Source: Pseudomonadota bacterium
GTDB taxonomy: Bacteria; Bdellovibrionota; Bacteriovoracia; Bacteriovoracales; Bacteriovoracaceae
Assembly: GCA_027487515.1 (NCBI GenBank)
Contig: JAIYDL010000023.1
Coordinates: forward strand, 1 to 64,000
Length of the DNA: 64,000 bases
Reading direction: 5' to 3'
Positions 1 to 7,593 of this stretch are shown here, piece after piece. Within the stretch, counting starts at the first letter, position 1. The number at the start of each line of letters is the position of its first letter. Position numbers and translations under genes: made by a program. The notes beneath the pieces are model-generated. The model was given only the letters and a program-made list of their open reading frames with translations, was not told where the DNA came from and searched no databases.

Positions 1-6
1 AACATG

Positions 7-36
7 TGGTCGACTTTTGAAGAGGCCTGTCGACCA
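7..36. repeat. Inverted repeat, 8-bp arms
   Basis: TGGTCGAC (7-14) and GTCGACCA (29-36) are perfect inverted arms around a 14-nt spacer. A second inverted pair, TTAAGACCA (98-106) and TGGTCTTAA (154-162), lies downstream. The whole 1-285 stretch has no convincing gene. The arms could be regulator sites or the 3' hairpin of a gene to the left of the window. Confidence 0.3.
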
Positions 37-217
37 ACCTCTGCACGCACTCAATCCTTCTAGTTCCCCGTCGAAACCTGGGCACCCCCGGATCAAATTA
101 AGACCATCTTACTCTCCTCACTCGTGCTAAGTCCAGAAGGACGGCGATTTGGGTGGTCTTAAATAGCCCTTTAAGCCTATGATATTAGACAAGATTTAAG
201 GATCGCACTTTCTCGAC

Positions 218-243
218 TGAACCTTTTTGGGGTCTGCTCCGTC
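218..243 (+). promoter_or_regulatory. Candidate ECF-sigma promoter (TGAACC-N16-CGTC)
   Basis: TGAACC at 218-223 and CGTC at 240-243 are separated by exactly 16 nt, 42 nt upstream of the ATG at 286. The classical ECF pattern is TGAAAC-N16-CGTC, so nine of ten positions match. The second gene downstream encodes an ECF sigma factor, so autoregulation is the natural reading. The match is seen in the sequence; the function is inference. Confidence 0.55.
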
Positions 244-285
244 TAAGATGCACGAGTCCACGACACAGTCACTAAGGAGACCCAC

Positions 286-708
286 ATGAAATGGCTAACC
301 GTTCTCTTCCTGACCCTCTCCCTGACCTCCGGAAGTTTCGCTGCCAAAGACAAAGAGAAATCTTCCAGCGCGAAGAAAGCTTTCTTCAAAGAAGAGCTCA
401 AGCTCTCGGACGAGCAGCTCGAGAAAATCCGCGAGATCCGCTCCACCCGCAAAGCCGAAGTGATGGAGCTGAAGCAGCGCCTGAAAGCTGTGAAACAAGA
501 CTTCAAAGCGGCGATGCGAAACCCGAACCTTTCGAACACCGAGCTCTCCGCGAAGTTCGAGGAGTTTCAGAAAGTCCGAGACGAGGCCCAGAGTAAGCGC
601 TTCGAGATGATGCTCGCCATGAGAAGTGTCATGACCCCGGAGCAAATCGGGAAGTTCCAGGCCTGGAAAGAGCAGCACCGCCGTCACCGTCGATCCCCTA
701 AGAACTAG
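286..708 (+). CDS. Spy/CpxP-like periplasmic protein
   Basis: A 140-residue exported protein: signal peptide about 1-20 (MKWLTVLFLTLSLTSGSFAA), then an almost entirely helical, charged mature part. Two LTxxQ-type segments are visible, LSDEQLEKI near residue 45 and MTPEQIGKF near residue 118, the hallmark of the Spy/CpxP/ZraP (LTXXQ) family of periplasmic chaperones and metal-stress sensors. The C-terminus is basic (HRRHRRSP). AAGGAG precedes the ATG. It ends 12 bp before the ECF sigma factor gene, so the two are probably co-transcribed. This resembles Spy/CpxP-like modulators that accompany ECF sigma factors. Its ligand cannot be read from sequence. Confidence 0.75.
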   Translation: MKWLTVLFLTLSLTSGSFAAKDKEKSSSAKKAFFKEELKLSDEQLEKIREIRSTRKAEVMELKQRLKAVKQDFKAAMRNPNLSNTELSAKFEEFQKVRDEAQSKRFEMMLAMRSVMTPEQIGKFQAWKEQHRRHRRSPKN

Positions 709-720
709 GAACCTTCACCC

Positions 721-1212
721 ATGATCCGTCTCGGGAAAAGTGAAGAAGATTTTCAGGAGCTCTTCCGGACCCAGCACCAGCGGGTCCGGAGAATGCTTCA
801 AGGTATGACCGGAAACGCCGCCGTTGCCGAGGAACTCATGCAGGAGTCCTTCCTCAAGGCCTGGGACAAGCTCTCCTACTTTGGCCTTCGGAGTTCCCTG
901 AAAACCTGGGTCTACCAAGTGGCCTTGAACACAGGCCGAGACTGGCTTCGGTCCCATAAGAACCACGCTCCCCTCGTGGATAGCCTCGACGCCCCGGGCG
1001 GACCCACGGCCGAGTCCCGGGCGATCCAAGAGGCCCTCCAAAGCCTTCGTGAAGATGTGCGAGAACTCCTCATCCTCCACTACTACGAGGGACTTGAACT
1101 CACAGAGATCGCCCAAGTCTTAGGCATTCCCACTGGAACTGTGAAGTCGCGCCTCTTCGCCGCCAAGCGCCACCTGAAGACCGAGCTCTTAGATAAAGGA
1201 TTCGACGTATGA
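721..1212 (+). CDS. ECF-family RNA polymerase sigma factor
   Basis: At 163 residues this is the usual size of a group IV sigma factor. Region 2 is near residues 13-80 (FQELFRTQHQRVRRML, then AEELMQESFLKAW and LKTWVYQVALNTGRDWLR). Region 4 is near 105-155, with the helix-turn-helix LTEIAQVLGIPTGTVKSRLF. It should direct RNA polymerase to promoters such as the TGAACC-N16-CGTC site at 218-243. Its stop overlaps the start of the next gene by four bases (ATGA), so the next product, which has one membrane segment, is the obvious candidate regulator. The stress sensed is unknown. Confidence 0.9.
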   Translation: MIRLGKSEEDFQELFRTQHQRVRRMLQGMTGNAAVAEELMQESFLKAWDKLSYFGLRSSLKTWVYQVALNTGRDWLRSHKNHAPLVDSLDAPGGPTAESRAIQEALQSLREDVRELLILHYYEGLELTEIAQVLGIPTGTVKSRLFAAKRHLKTELLDKGFDV

Positions 1213-1490
1213 ATGAGGATGAATTCGCAAAACTTGACGCTCTCATGCAGCGGAACTCGCCGGCCCTCTCCCCGAGCTCCGTTCCTCGGGCACGCCGAAA
1301 AGTCACGGGACCCATCATCACGACCCTCGGGGCACTGGGCCTTGCGAGTATTCTTCTCTGGACCAACGTCCAAGAAAACCGCCTCCAGCTCCAGGCGATG
1401 GACGCCCTGGAAGAAGAGATGCTCTGGGACGCCACCACTGATGAGTTACCAGACGCTCTCGCTGAGGAGTTTGAGTTGTTTGAAGACTAG
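1209..1490 (+). CDS. Small single-pass membrane protein, candidate anti-sigma factor
   Basis: A 93-residue protein translationally coupled to the ECF sigma gene (ATGA overlap). Residues 1-30 are soluble with a basic cluster (RARRKV). One hydrophobic segment spans about 33-52 (GPIITTLGALGLASILLW). The C-terminal 40 residues are very acidic and would be periplasmic if the N-terminus is inside. Coupling to an ECF sigma gene plus a single membrane segment is how anti-sigma factors are usually organised. There is no zinc-binding anti-sigma H-x3-C-x2-C motif and no recognisable RseA domain, so the role is inferred from position. Confidence 0.55.
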   Translation: MNEDEFAKLDALMQRNSPALSPSSVPRARRKVTGPIITTLGALGLASILLWTNVQENRLQLQAMDALEEEMLWDATTDELPDALAEEFELFED

Positions 1491-1564
1491 GAGTCCCCCT
1501 CCTAACCCATGGCCCTGGATTTGAACGTCTGGCTCTGAAAAGAACTCCTCCAAGGAGGTACTTG

Positions 1565-1822
1565 ATGAAAGCTCTGTCGTTGATCCTCATGCTCTACATC
1601 CTCGCTGCCACTGCGACGGGGAAGACTCCCAAATCGAAAACGATTGAAAAGCCTCTCACCCCCGCATCGAAAAATGTCCCAAACAACCCCACTCGAGATG
1701 CGACGGTAGGCAAGATTCCAGAGACGGACAATGGTCCGTACCGAAACGGTGTCTACCAGCATTGGGACAAACAGCAACAGGAAGCACGAGAAGTCCAAAA
1801 GGAAAAAGATCAGGGGATGTGA
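1565..1822 (+). CDS. Small secreted protein of unknown function
   Basis: An 85-residue product with an N-terminal signal peptide (MKALSLILMLYILAATATG) and a short, polar, proline- and lysine-rich mature part. AAGGAGG at 1552-1558 is well spaced for the ATG at 1565; a TTG three bases upstream would be too close. No domain is recognised. It follows the ECF-sigma operon by about 70 bp and converges with the minus-strand gene ending at 1837. Confidence 0.55.
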   Translation: MKALSLILMLYILAATATGKTPKSKTIEKPLTPASKNVPNNPTRDATVGKIPETDNGPYRNGVYQHWDKQQQEAREVQKEKDQGM

Positions 1823-1836
1823 CCCAAAAGCTCGAT

Positions 1837-2151
1837 CTATTGTCCGGTAGGACCGACCGCGCATTTCCGGAACTGGGAAACGTCCCCTCGGTAATCAACG
1901 CAGGGATCTTCCGATGGACCATCCAGGGCGTCGATACCCACGCACAGTTTCCGCTGGTCTCCCTTTTGAAGGAGGTAGCGCCACTGGTGGCCCTCGCAGC
2001 GAGCGATCTCCTTCCAGCCTTCCTTCAGGAACTCAAGACCGCACTTGGAACTTCGGCACTTCGAAACTCCCGGGTCCCGTGCTATGGCGAAGACACTCAA
2101 GCCGAGCATACACACCAGTAAAGATTGTTTTAAGATGTCCTGCTTTTGCAT
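1837..2151 (-). CDS. Small Cys-rich secreted protein of unknown function
   Basis: A 104-residue protein with a signal-like N-terminus (a hydrophobic stretch around LLVCMLGLSVFAIA). The mature part has six cysteines, including CRSSKC, compatible with three disulfides in the periplasm. The ATG at 2151 lies 6 bp after the stop of the upstream gene at 2158, with an AGGA ribosome site overlapping that stop, so the two form an operon. No family is recognised. Confidence is limited because an opposing open frame covers part of it. Confidence 0.55.
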   Translation of the reverse strand: MQKQDILKQSLLVCMLGLSVFAIARDPGVSKCRSSKCGLEFLKEGWKEIARCEGHQWRYLLQKGDQRKLCVGIDALDGPSEDPCVDYRGDVSQFRKCAVGPTGQ

Positions 2152-2157
2152 CCCGTC

Positions 2158-2685
2158 CTAGAGAGCGCTAAAGATCTTCTCCGCCCTCTTCTCCTGGTAG
2201 CACTCATTCTTCATGTACTGCATAGAGAAATGCTGACTTTCTCCGTCGAAGTCCAAAAGAAACGAGACCTCAATTTGCTCGTAGCTCCCGAGGTCATACT
2301 CATGGGAGATGCGCTTGGTGTACATGGAAAACGGCTGGAACTTTATCCCGTTGATCTCCGTTTCCTTCCCGTGGATGCATGACATGAGGTCTTCGTTCAC
2401 CCGCTTACAGTTCTTAAGGTCATAGCGGAACTCATAGAGGCGACCGAGCTTCGTAAAAAGTTCGGCCTTCCGTTGCATCTTCGGCAGGTCGTTCGGGGTG
2501 ATGATCCCGGTGTAGAGCGGGAGGTAGCCCTCACCGTTGTGGTGAAACACCTTGACCACCAGCTCGTCTCCGACTTGTTGCCCATAGACCGAAGTGGTGG
2601 GCCATTCCGTCACGCAAGCAACCGACATTGCGTGGGTCGAAGTTGAGACGAAGAGAAGGGCCAGGACCGCAAGAGTGAATTTCAT
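2158..2685 (-). CDS. Secreted protein of unknown function
   Basis: A 175-residue protein with a clear signal peptide (MKFTLAVLALLFVSTSTHA). The mature part has four cysteines and alternating beta-like segments. GGAGG sits 7 nt before the ATG. It is the first gene of a two-gene operon with the Cys-rich gene ending at 1837, and is divergent from the secreted-protein gene at 2822. No domain is recognised; a periplasmic location is inferred from the signal peptide. Confidence 0.65.
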   Translation of the reverse strand: MKFTLAVLALLFVSTSTHAMSVACVTEWPTTSVYGQQVGDELVVKVFHHNGEGYLPLYTGIITPNDLPKMQRKAELFTKLGRLYEFRYDLKNCKRVNEDLMSCIHGKETEINGIKFQPFSMYTKRISHEYDLGSYEQIEVSFLLDFDGESQHFSMQYMKNECYQEKRAEKIFSAL

Positions 2686-2821
2686 ACCGTAACCTCCATG
2701 TAAGTTAAGGCTAGCACGGACGGTAGGAAAGTGAAGACTAATTCTCCGCCTGTAAAGCTTTCACGCGCACTGGCAATCTTGTGCGAAAGGGCTATATTCC
2801 GCGCACTTTTAAGGAGACCCC

Positions 2822-3286
2822 ATGAAAAGCTTCCTCACGGCCGTTGCGTTTTGTCTCGTTGCGCAGTTTGCCTTCTCGGCACCCGTGACCCTTGAGCCTT
2901 GCGCCGCCATCGGTGCGACTCTCGAAAACATGCTCTTGGGAGCCCATCAACAGCGCTCCTTTTACAAAGGCTCAGTCGGCCTGGTCGCTTTCGACGCTCA
3001 GGAACCAGCGGCGGCACCCTATGGTCTGGCCATCATCTTTAACGAGCCTGTAGAGAAAGAGGGCTACGCCTCAAGGCTCTGCCTCGGTGTGAACTTCCTC
3101 TCTGGCGTCGACCTCAAGGGAACTACTTCGCAGTACAACCCAGCCTCTGGGCTCACGGTTTCCGTGCCCGTTAAAAGACCCAACGACGAGGGGACATCGG
3201 TTTCGAAGACTCTCGTCCTAAAGATCAAAACCATCAACGCTGGCACCTCCTCCGAGGGTCAGGTCGTTGAGGCACACCTCAACTAA
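2822..3286 (+). CDS. Secreted protein of unknown function
   Basis: A 154-residue protein with signal peptide MKSFLTAVAFCLVAQFAFSA. The mature part has two cysteines, is rich in beta-forming residues and has no known motif. AAGGAG lies 6 nt upstream of the ATG. It is followed after 32 bp by the subtilisin-like protease on the same strand, so the two may be co-transcribed. A substrate or inhibitor role toward the protease would be speculation. Confidence 0.65.
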   Translation: MKSFLTAVAFCLVAQFAFSAPVTLEPCAAIGATLENMLLGAHQQRSFYKGSVGLVAFDAQEPAAAPYGLAIIFNEPVEKEGYASRLCLGVNFLSGVDLKGTTSQYNPASGLTVSVPVKRPNDEGTSVSKTLVLKIKTINAGTSSEGQVVEAHLN

Positions 3287-3318
3287 CTTAAACTTTTACT
3301 CATAAGAAGGTCCCAGCA

Positions 3319-4536
3319 ATGAAACTCACCTCAGCTCTCGTCCTCCTCTCCCTCGCTAGCTCCGCCCTCGCTTTCGAGAAGGCCTACGTCCAAGGCGACT
3401 ACCGCGGGACCACCGGGATGACCGAACTCACCTTCGGCCTCTCTCGCTACCAGATCGATAAGATTGCCCAGCTCACCGACGGGAAGATCAGCTTCAAGAA
3501 TCACTTCGTCACCCGTCCCTACTTCTTCGATAAGGTGATCCTTCCTGGTGCCGAGAGGCATGCCCGGGAGTACCTCCCACCGCTTCGGATCAATGCCTAC
3601 GATCCAACCATCCTCGACGGCTGGTGGCAGCAGGCGCTCCAGGTTCAAGAGGCCTGGAAACTCGCCAAGGGCCGTGGCGTGACGATCGCCGACTGCGACG
3701 CTGGCTACCACACTACGGAGCCCGATATCGCCGGAAACCTTCTCCTAGACTTCGCCAAGGATTTCAGTGACCGCGATAATCCAAGAAAGATCGATGACGG
3801 GGGCTTCGTGACCCACGGAACTTCGGTCGCCGCCATCATGATTGGAATCCAGGATGGTCGGGGCATCAACGGCATCGCCCCTGAGGCGAAACTCGTGCCC
3901 CTTCAGAATTTCAACTACGACCCGCGCTTGGATGACAGAGATAAAGAAGAGGCCACGGCCGCGTGTATCCTTGATGCTCTGAAGATCCCGGACGTCCAGA
4001 TCATCGTTCTTGAAAACCAAACCCACGGCTCATCAGAAACCTTCGCCGGAACTCGGGCGGCCGTCCGCCTCGCCCTCCGCTCCGGAGTGACGATCGTCTC
4101 CGCGGGAGGAAACTCTACCAATGAGCTCACCGCCGAAGCCGCTGACGACACGGGATCAATCATCGTCGGAGCGATCAACCGGAACGGTGCCACCGAGACT
4201 TTCTCCAACTACGGCTCTCGCGTGAGCATCTCCGCCTACGGCTCGGACCTTCTCACGCTGTTTGGACCTAACGGAACCCTCGGTAGGTTCGGAGGTACGT
4301 CGGGTGCAACTCCGCAAGTGGCCGCCGCCGTCGCTCTCATGCTCGAAGTCAATCCGGACCTCACTCCGGCGCAGATCAAAGAAATCCTCGTTGGCACTCG
4401 GATCACGACCGAGCGGAACCGGAAGGTCGGTGGTCTGCTAAATCTTGTCGCGGCAGTAAGACGCGCGAAAGGAACCAGAGGACTCCGGATCGACAACGGG
4501 TTCCGAGAAAAGCTCATTTCTATCCTCACTAAGTAA
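3319..4536 (+). CDS. Secreted subtilisin-like (S8) serine protease
   Basis: A 405-residue exported protease: signal peptide about 1-18, a pro-region to about residue 110, then an S8 domain. Catalytic residues are readable: Asp127 in DCDAGYH, His166 in THGTSVAAIM, oxyanion-hole Asn265 in SAGGNST, and Ser328 in GTSGATPQVAAA. The Asp motif is slightly unusual, DAG preceded by Cys126, where most subtilases have D-S/T-G. It should cleave proteins in the periplasm or outside the cell. There is no C-terminal P-domain or transporter domain. A perfect inverted repeat overlaps its stop codon. Confidence 0.92.
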   Translation: MKLTSALVLLSLASSALAFEKAYVQGDYRGTTGMTELTFGLSRYQIDKIAQLTDGKISFKNHFVTRPYFFDKVILPGAERHAREYLPPLRINAYDPTILDGWWQQALQVQEAWKLAKGRGVTIADCDAGYHTTEPDIAGNLLLDFAKDFSDRDNPRKIDDGGFVTHGTSVAAIMIGIQDGRGINGIAPEAKLVPLQNFNYDPRLDDRDKEEATAACILDALKIPDVQIIVLENQTHGSSETFAGTRAAVRLALRSGVTIVSAGGNSTNELTAEAADDTGSIIVGAINRNGATETFSNYGSRVSISAYGSDLLTLFGPNGTLGRFGGTSGATPQVAAAVALMLEVNPDLTPAQIKEILVGTRITTERNRKVGGLLNLVAAVRRAKGTRGLRIDNGFREKLISILTK

Positions 4537-4545
4537 GGATAGAAA
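4517..4545 (+). terminator. Hairpin overlapping the protease stop codon
   Basis: TTTCTATCCT (4517-4526) pairs perfectly with AGGATAGAAA (4536-4545) around a 9-nt loop; the TAA stop at 4534-4536 lies in the loop/stem. There is no T-run after it, so it may stabilise the mRNA end or terminate weakly. Confidence 0.4.
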
Positions 4546-4604
4546 CGGCGCCACTTTCATTCCCTTCCTTCTTCCATCATCCTGAGACCGGTCAAGGAGC
4601 GGGT

Positions 4605-4847
4605 ATGGAAAGATGTGAGAAGTGCGGGAATGCCTACGAACGGACCTTCCAAGTCACCATGGAGGGGCGGACCTACACCTTCGATTGCTTCGAGTGTGCC
4701 ATCGGTCTCCTGGCCCCGGTCTGTCAGGTCTGTGGCACACAGATCATCGGGCATGGGGTCGAGTCGGGGGATGATTACTTCTGCTGTGCCGGGTGTGCAA
4801 GGGCCTACGGAGTGACGAAGCTCCAGGACCACGTGCCCCGAGACTAG
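4605..4847 (+). CDS. Small zinc-ribbon protein
   Basis: An 80-residue cytoplasmic protein dominated by CxxC knuckles: CEKC near residue 4, CFEC near 28, CQVC near 40 and CCAGC near 58. These suggest two zinc-ribbon or treble-clef sites. It has no signal peptide and no catalytic motif. It lies 4 bp from the stop of the opposing cheX gene. Similar small CxxC proteins often act as adaptors or metal-binding proteins; no specific role can be read here. Confidence 0.6.
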   Translation: MERCEKCGNAYERTFQVTMEGRTYTFDCFECAIGLLAPVCQVCGTQIIGHGVESGDDYFCCAGCARAYGVTKLQDHVPRD

Positions 4848-4850
4848 GCC

Positions 4851-5321
4851 CTACTCGGAGAGACAGATCTCGACGAAGAAGTCGCCGGCCGTGCTGTTGA
4901 AGGGAATGATGACCGTGGGACCCTTAGACTGATTCGAGAGCATGTGGTTTTTCCCCGTGATCACCTGGGGCAGCGCGATCTGCACGCCGTAGCCTCGCTC
5001 GTTGAGCACCACCTTCGCCTGGCCGAAGATCATGTTGGTGATTTCTCCTGCGCCGTCCACGATGTCTTGAGAGATCTCCGTGTACTCTTCTCCGAGCATG
5101 TTCGACATCACCTTCAGGAACGTACTCTCCGGAAAACTGATCACGACGTTCCCCTTGAACGTATCCGACACGATCCCGATCACGCCCGAAACATCTCCTT
5201 TTAACGGTTCACCTGATTGCTTTAGGGTGATTTTCCCCGGCTGCGCTTCGATGGAGGCCTGAACCTTAAGGACATTAAGAGTAGCGCCAAGAAACGGATT
5301 CACGAAATTGATATCGATCAT
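4851..5321 (-). CDS. cheX: CheX-like chemotaxis phosphatase
   Basis: A 156-residue protein matching the CheC/CheX/FliY phosphatase family. The characteristic helix with Glu and Asn two to three residues apart is in DGAGEITNMIFGQAK (about residues 88-102); in this family it supplies the residues that activate water for CheY-P dephosphorylation. The length and single copy of the helix favour CheX over CheC, which has two. It is a monocistronic gene about 18 kb from the cheA-cheB operon. A FliA-like -10 element lies about 30 bp upstream. Confidence 0.8.
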   Translation of the reverse strand: MIDINFVNPFLGATLNVLKVQASIEAQPGKITLKQSGEPLKGDVSGVIGIVSDTFKGNVVISFPESTFLKVMSNMLGEEYTEISQDIVDGAGEITNMIFGQAKVVLNERGYGVQIALPQVITGKNHMLSNQSKGPTVIIPFNSTAGDFFVEICLSE

Positions 5322-5349
5322 ATTTAGGGCCTCGTAGGTTTATGATTTC

Positions 5350-5377
5350 TTATCGGAATCTTTGAGAAAGATTCTTA
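5350..5377 (-). promoter_or_regulatory. Candidate FliA (sigma28)-like promoter of cheX
   Basis: Read on the minus strand, TCCGATAA (5357-5350) matches seven of eight bases of the sigma28 -10 consensus GCCGATAA. TAAGAATC (5377-5370) is a poor -35 match with 12-nt spacing, where 11 is usual. Flagellar/chemotaxis sigma control would fit cheX, but the weak -35 keeps this tentative. Confidence 0.3.
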
Positions 5378-5481
5378 GAAGAAATTAGAACATCACTTAA
5401 AAACAGGAATTTAGTTAGACCAAAAAAGATATTGCGGCTGGGTTGACGACCTTTTGACAGGGATACGGTTTAATTTTTGCT

Positions 5482-5958
5482 ATGAAACACACGACGACCT
5501 TTAACCTCCCCCTCACCGACCTTCTCACTTTCGTAAAGCGCTGCTGCCACGAAAACCTTCACGATAATCTCGTGGCCTTGCGGGACCACTCCCACCGCTG
5601 GATCCACCAGGAGGGCTCCCAGGATCGCATCGTCCTGGCGGAGCATGTCCTGGCCTTCATCCGGTCAATCCAAGGGCACCTGGCCCACGAAGAGAACACC
5701 TTCTTTCCCATGATCGAACTCGGGGCACGGAAGGGCCCCGCACTCTATCCGATCGACGATCTGATCGAAGATCACGCAGAATTGATTGTGGTCATGCACA
5801 AGATCAAGTCCCTGGCGGGGGGCCTCGAGGTCACACCGGACATGACCAGTGACTGTGTTTCCTACTACGAGAAGCTCCTCGACCTCGAGCGGCTCTTGTT
5901 AAACCACATTCAGATCGAGAATCAGATCCTTCACCCGATGCTTCAAAAAATCTCCTAG
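5482..5958 (+). CDS. Hemerythrin-like (HHE) domain protein
   Basis: A 158-residue all-helical protein with the HHE-cation-binding pattern: His at about 23 and 27, HLAHEENTFFP near 66-75, EDHAEL near 97, and HIQIENQILHPM near the C-terminus. These residues would bind a di-iron site. Related proteins bind O2 or NO, or repair iron-sulfur clusters (YtfE/RIC); the His-rich N-terminal CCHENLHDN segment recalls that group but is not decisive. No ribosome site is visible before the ATG, and a TTTAAT -10-like element ends 7 nt upstream, so a leaderless transcript is possible. Confidence 0.78.
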   Translation: MKHTTTFNLPLTDLLTFVKRCCHENLHDNLVALRDHSHRWIHQEGSQDRIVLAEHVLAFIRSIQGHLAHEENTFFPMIELGARKGPALYPIDDLIEDHAELIVVMHKIKSLAGGLEVTPDMTSDCVSYYEKLLDLERLLLNHIQIENQILHPMLQKIS

Positions 5959-5969
5959 GCCTCTGCGGT

Positions 5970-6671
5970 CTAGAGCGGAACTTCCAGGAGTAAGACCTCT
6001 GCATCTTCCTGCGCCCGGAGCTCGATCACGTCAAACACATCGAGGCCCACTCCGTCGCGGGCATTCAAGGTCAGATCCTGGAGATCCACGGAGCCAGAGA
6101 TCACAAAGACGTAGAGTCCGGTTCCTTTCCCTCGTCGCTCATAGGACACGGTCTTCTGGGCCTTAAGATCGGTCAGAGAAAAAAAAGCGTCCTGGTTAAT
6201 CGTGATCGATCCCTCTCGCCCATCGGGTGAAACCACCGTGACGATGCGATTCGTTTTATCCACCGTGGAGAAATTTTTCTGCTCATAGCGGGGCTCAACC
6301 CCCAGCTTCTTCGGCCGGACCCAGATCTGAAGAAACTTCACGAGCTCCGTGGATGAAGCGTTGAACTCGGAGTGCTGGATTCCGGTGCCCGCGGACATGA
6401 TCTGAACTTCCCCTTTCTTGATCACCGAGGAGGTCCCCACTGAGTCCCGGTGCTGAAGCGCACCCTCGAGTGGGATAGAGACAATCTCCATGTCCCGATG
6501 GGGATGGGTCCCAAAGCCCATGCCCGGATCGACCGCATCGTCGTTGATCACCCGAAGGACCCCGAACCCCATGCGCTCAGGGTTATGGTACTCACCGAAG
6601 CTGAACGTGTGGCGGCTCTTGAGCCAACCGTGATCTGCGGCGCCTCTGGTCTCGGATAAGTGCTGAATCAT
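5970..6671 (-). CDS. Pirin family protein
   Basis: A 233-residue bicupin of the pirin (YhhW-like) family. The conserved start GWLKSRHTFSFGEYHNPERM is followed by the metal-binding motif GFGTHPHRDMEI and by LQHRDS, with a later glutamate-containing HSEFN segment. Pirins bind iron and some have quercetinase activity; the physiological substrate is unknown. ATG at 6671 is chosen because AAAGGAG lies 6 nt before it and because the family starts there; an in-frame ATG at 6689 would add six residues. It converges on the hemerythrin-like gene with an 11-bp gap. Confidence 0.88.
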   Translation of the reverse strand: MIQHLSETRGAADHGWLKSRHTFSFGEYHNPERMGFGVLRVINDDAVDPGMGFGTHPHRDMEIVSIPLEGALQHRDSVGTSSVIKKGEVQIMSAGTGIQHSEFNASSTELVKFLQIWVRPKKLGVEPRYEQKNFSTVDKTNRIVTVVSPDGREGSITINQDAFFSLTDLKAQKTVSYERRGKGTGLYVFVISGSVDLQDLTLNARDGVGLDVFDVIELRAQEDAEVLLLEVPL

Positions 6672-6789
6672 GGCGATCTCCTTTATCATGCGAAGTCAAA
6701 CTTAGGCATATTATCGAAGAAAGTTTTATAAAAATAAATTTTATAATTCTGATGATCAATATAAGCTTTATTTATGTTCTAAAAACGCT

Positions 6790-6819
6790 TTGACTGCCAT
6801 TTCTTTGTCACCCTAAGAT
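6790..6819 (+). promoter_or_regulatory. Sigma70-type promoter of ppk2
   Basis: TTGACT (6790-6795), an 18-nt spacer and TAAGAT (6814-6819) lie 33 bp upstream of the ppk2 start. The spacing and both hexamers are close to the housekeeping consensus. Confidence 0.45.
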
Positions 6820-6852
6820 GAAGTTCTGCGCACTCAGCGAACGGAGAAGCAA

Positions 6853-7593
6853 ATGACCGACCGACACAAAGATGAGATCAAGAAACTCCAACTCCAGGTG
6901 CTGCGCATTCAACAGGGAACGTTCTTCTCCAAGCGCCGGGTGATCATCGCCATCGAAGGTGTGGACGCTTCCGGCAAGGGCGGCGCGATCCGAAAGCTCA
7001 CCGAAAACCTTGATCCGCGAAGCTTCATCGCCCACCCCATCGGCGCACCAGATCCGGAGGAACAGGGCAAGCACTACCTCTACCGCTTTTGGTCACGGCT
7101 CCCGGCCCCCGGGATGATGGCGATCTTCGATCGCACGTGGTACGGCCGGGTCCTGGTGGAGAGAGTGGAGAAACTTATTCCGCCGCCGGTCTGGCGCCGC
7201 GCCTACTCTGAGATCAATCAGTTCGAAAAGCTCCTCACAGACGACGGGGTGAAGCTCATCAAGATCTGCCTTAAGATCTCCAAGAAAGAACAACTCCGCC
7301 GCTTTGAAGATCGGCTCCGGGATCCGTACAAGCAGTGGAAAATTACCACTGAGGATGTTCGCAACCGATCCAAGTGGGCCAACTACCGCCACGCCTACGA
7401 AGACATGTTCCGGCTTACCAATACCGAACACTGTCCGTGGCACGTGGTGGACACAGACGATAAAGATCAGGCGCGGCGGCAGGTGCTGGAGATCGTGGCG
7501 TCGGAGTGTTCCGATCTAAGACAGTGGATGGAGCGTCACGCTCTGGTGCTCAAGCACCGGGAGCTCAAGCAAGCCTTATCGAAGCTAAGCTAA
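6853..7593 (+). CDS. ppk2: Polyphosphate kinase 2 family protein
   Basis: A 246-residue protein with one PPK2 domain. Walker A is EGVDASGKGGAIR near residue 36, the lid region is DRTWYGRVLVERV near 93, and EDRLRDPYKQWKIT near 155 is also typical. PPK2 enzymes use polyphosphate to phosphorylate nucleoside mono- or diphosphates; which nucleotide is used cannot be settled by eye. It is cytoplasmic. It stands alone behind its own promoter and converges with selO; the two stop codons overlap by four bases. Confidence 0.9.
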   Translation: MTDRHKDEIKKLQLQVLRIQQGTFFSKRRVIIAIEGVDASGKGGAIRKLTENLDPRSFIAHPIGAPDPEEQGKHYLYRFWSRLPAPGMMAIFDRTWYGRVLVERVEKLIPPPVWRRAYSEINQFEKLLTDDGVKLIKICLKISKKEQLRRFEDRLRDPYKQWKITTEDVRNRSKWANYRHAYEDMFRLTNTEHCPWHVVDTDDKDQARRQVLEIVASECSDLRQWMERHALVLKHRELKQALSKLS

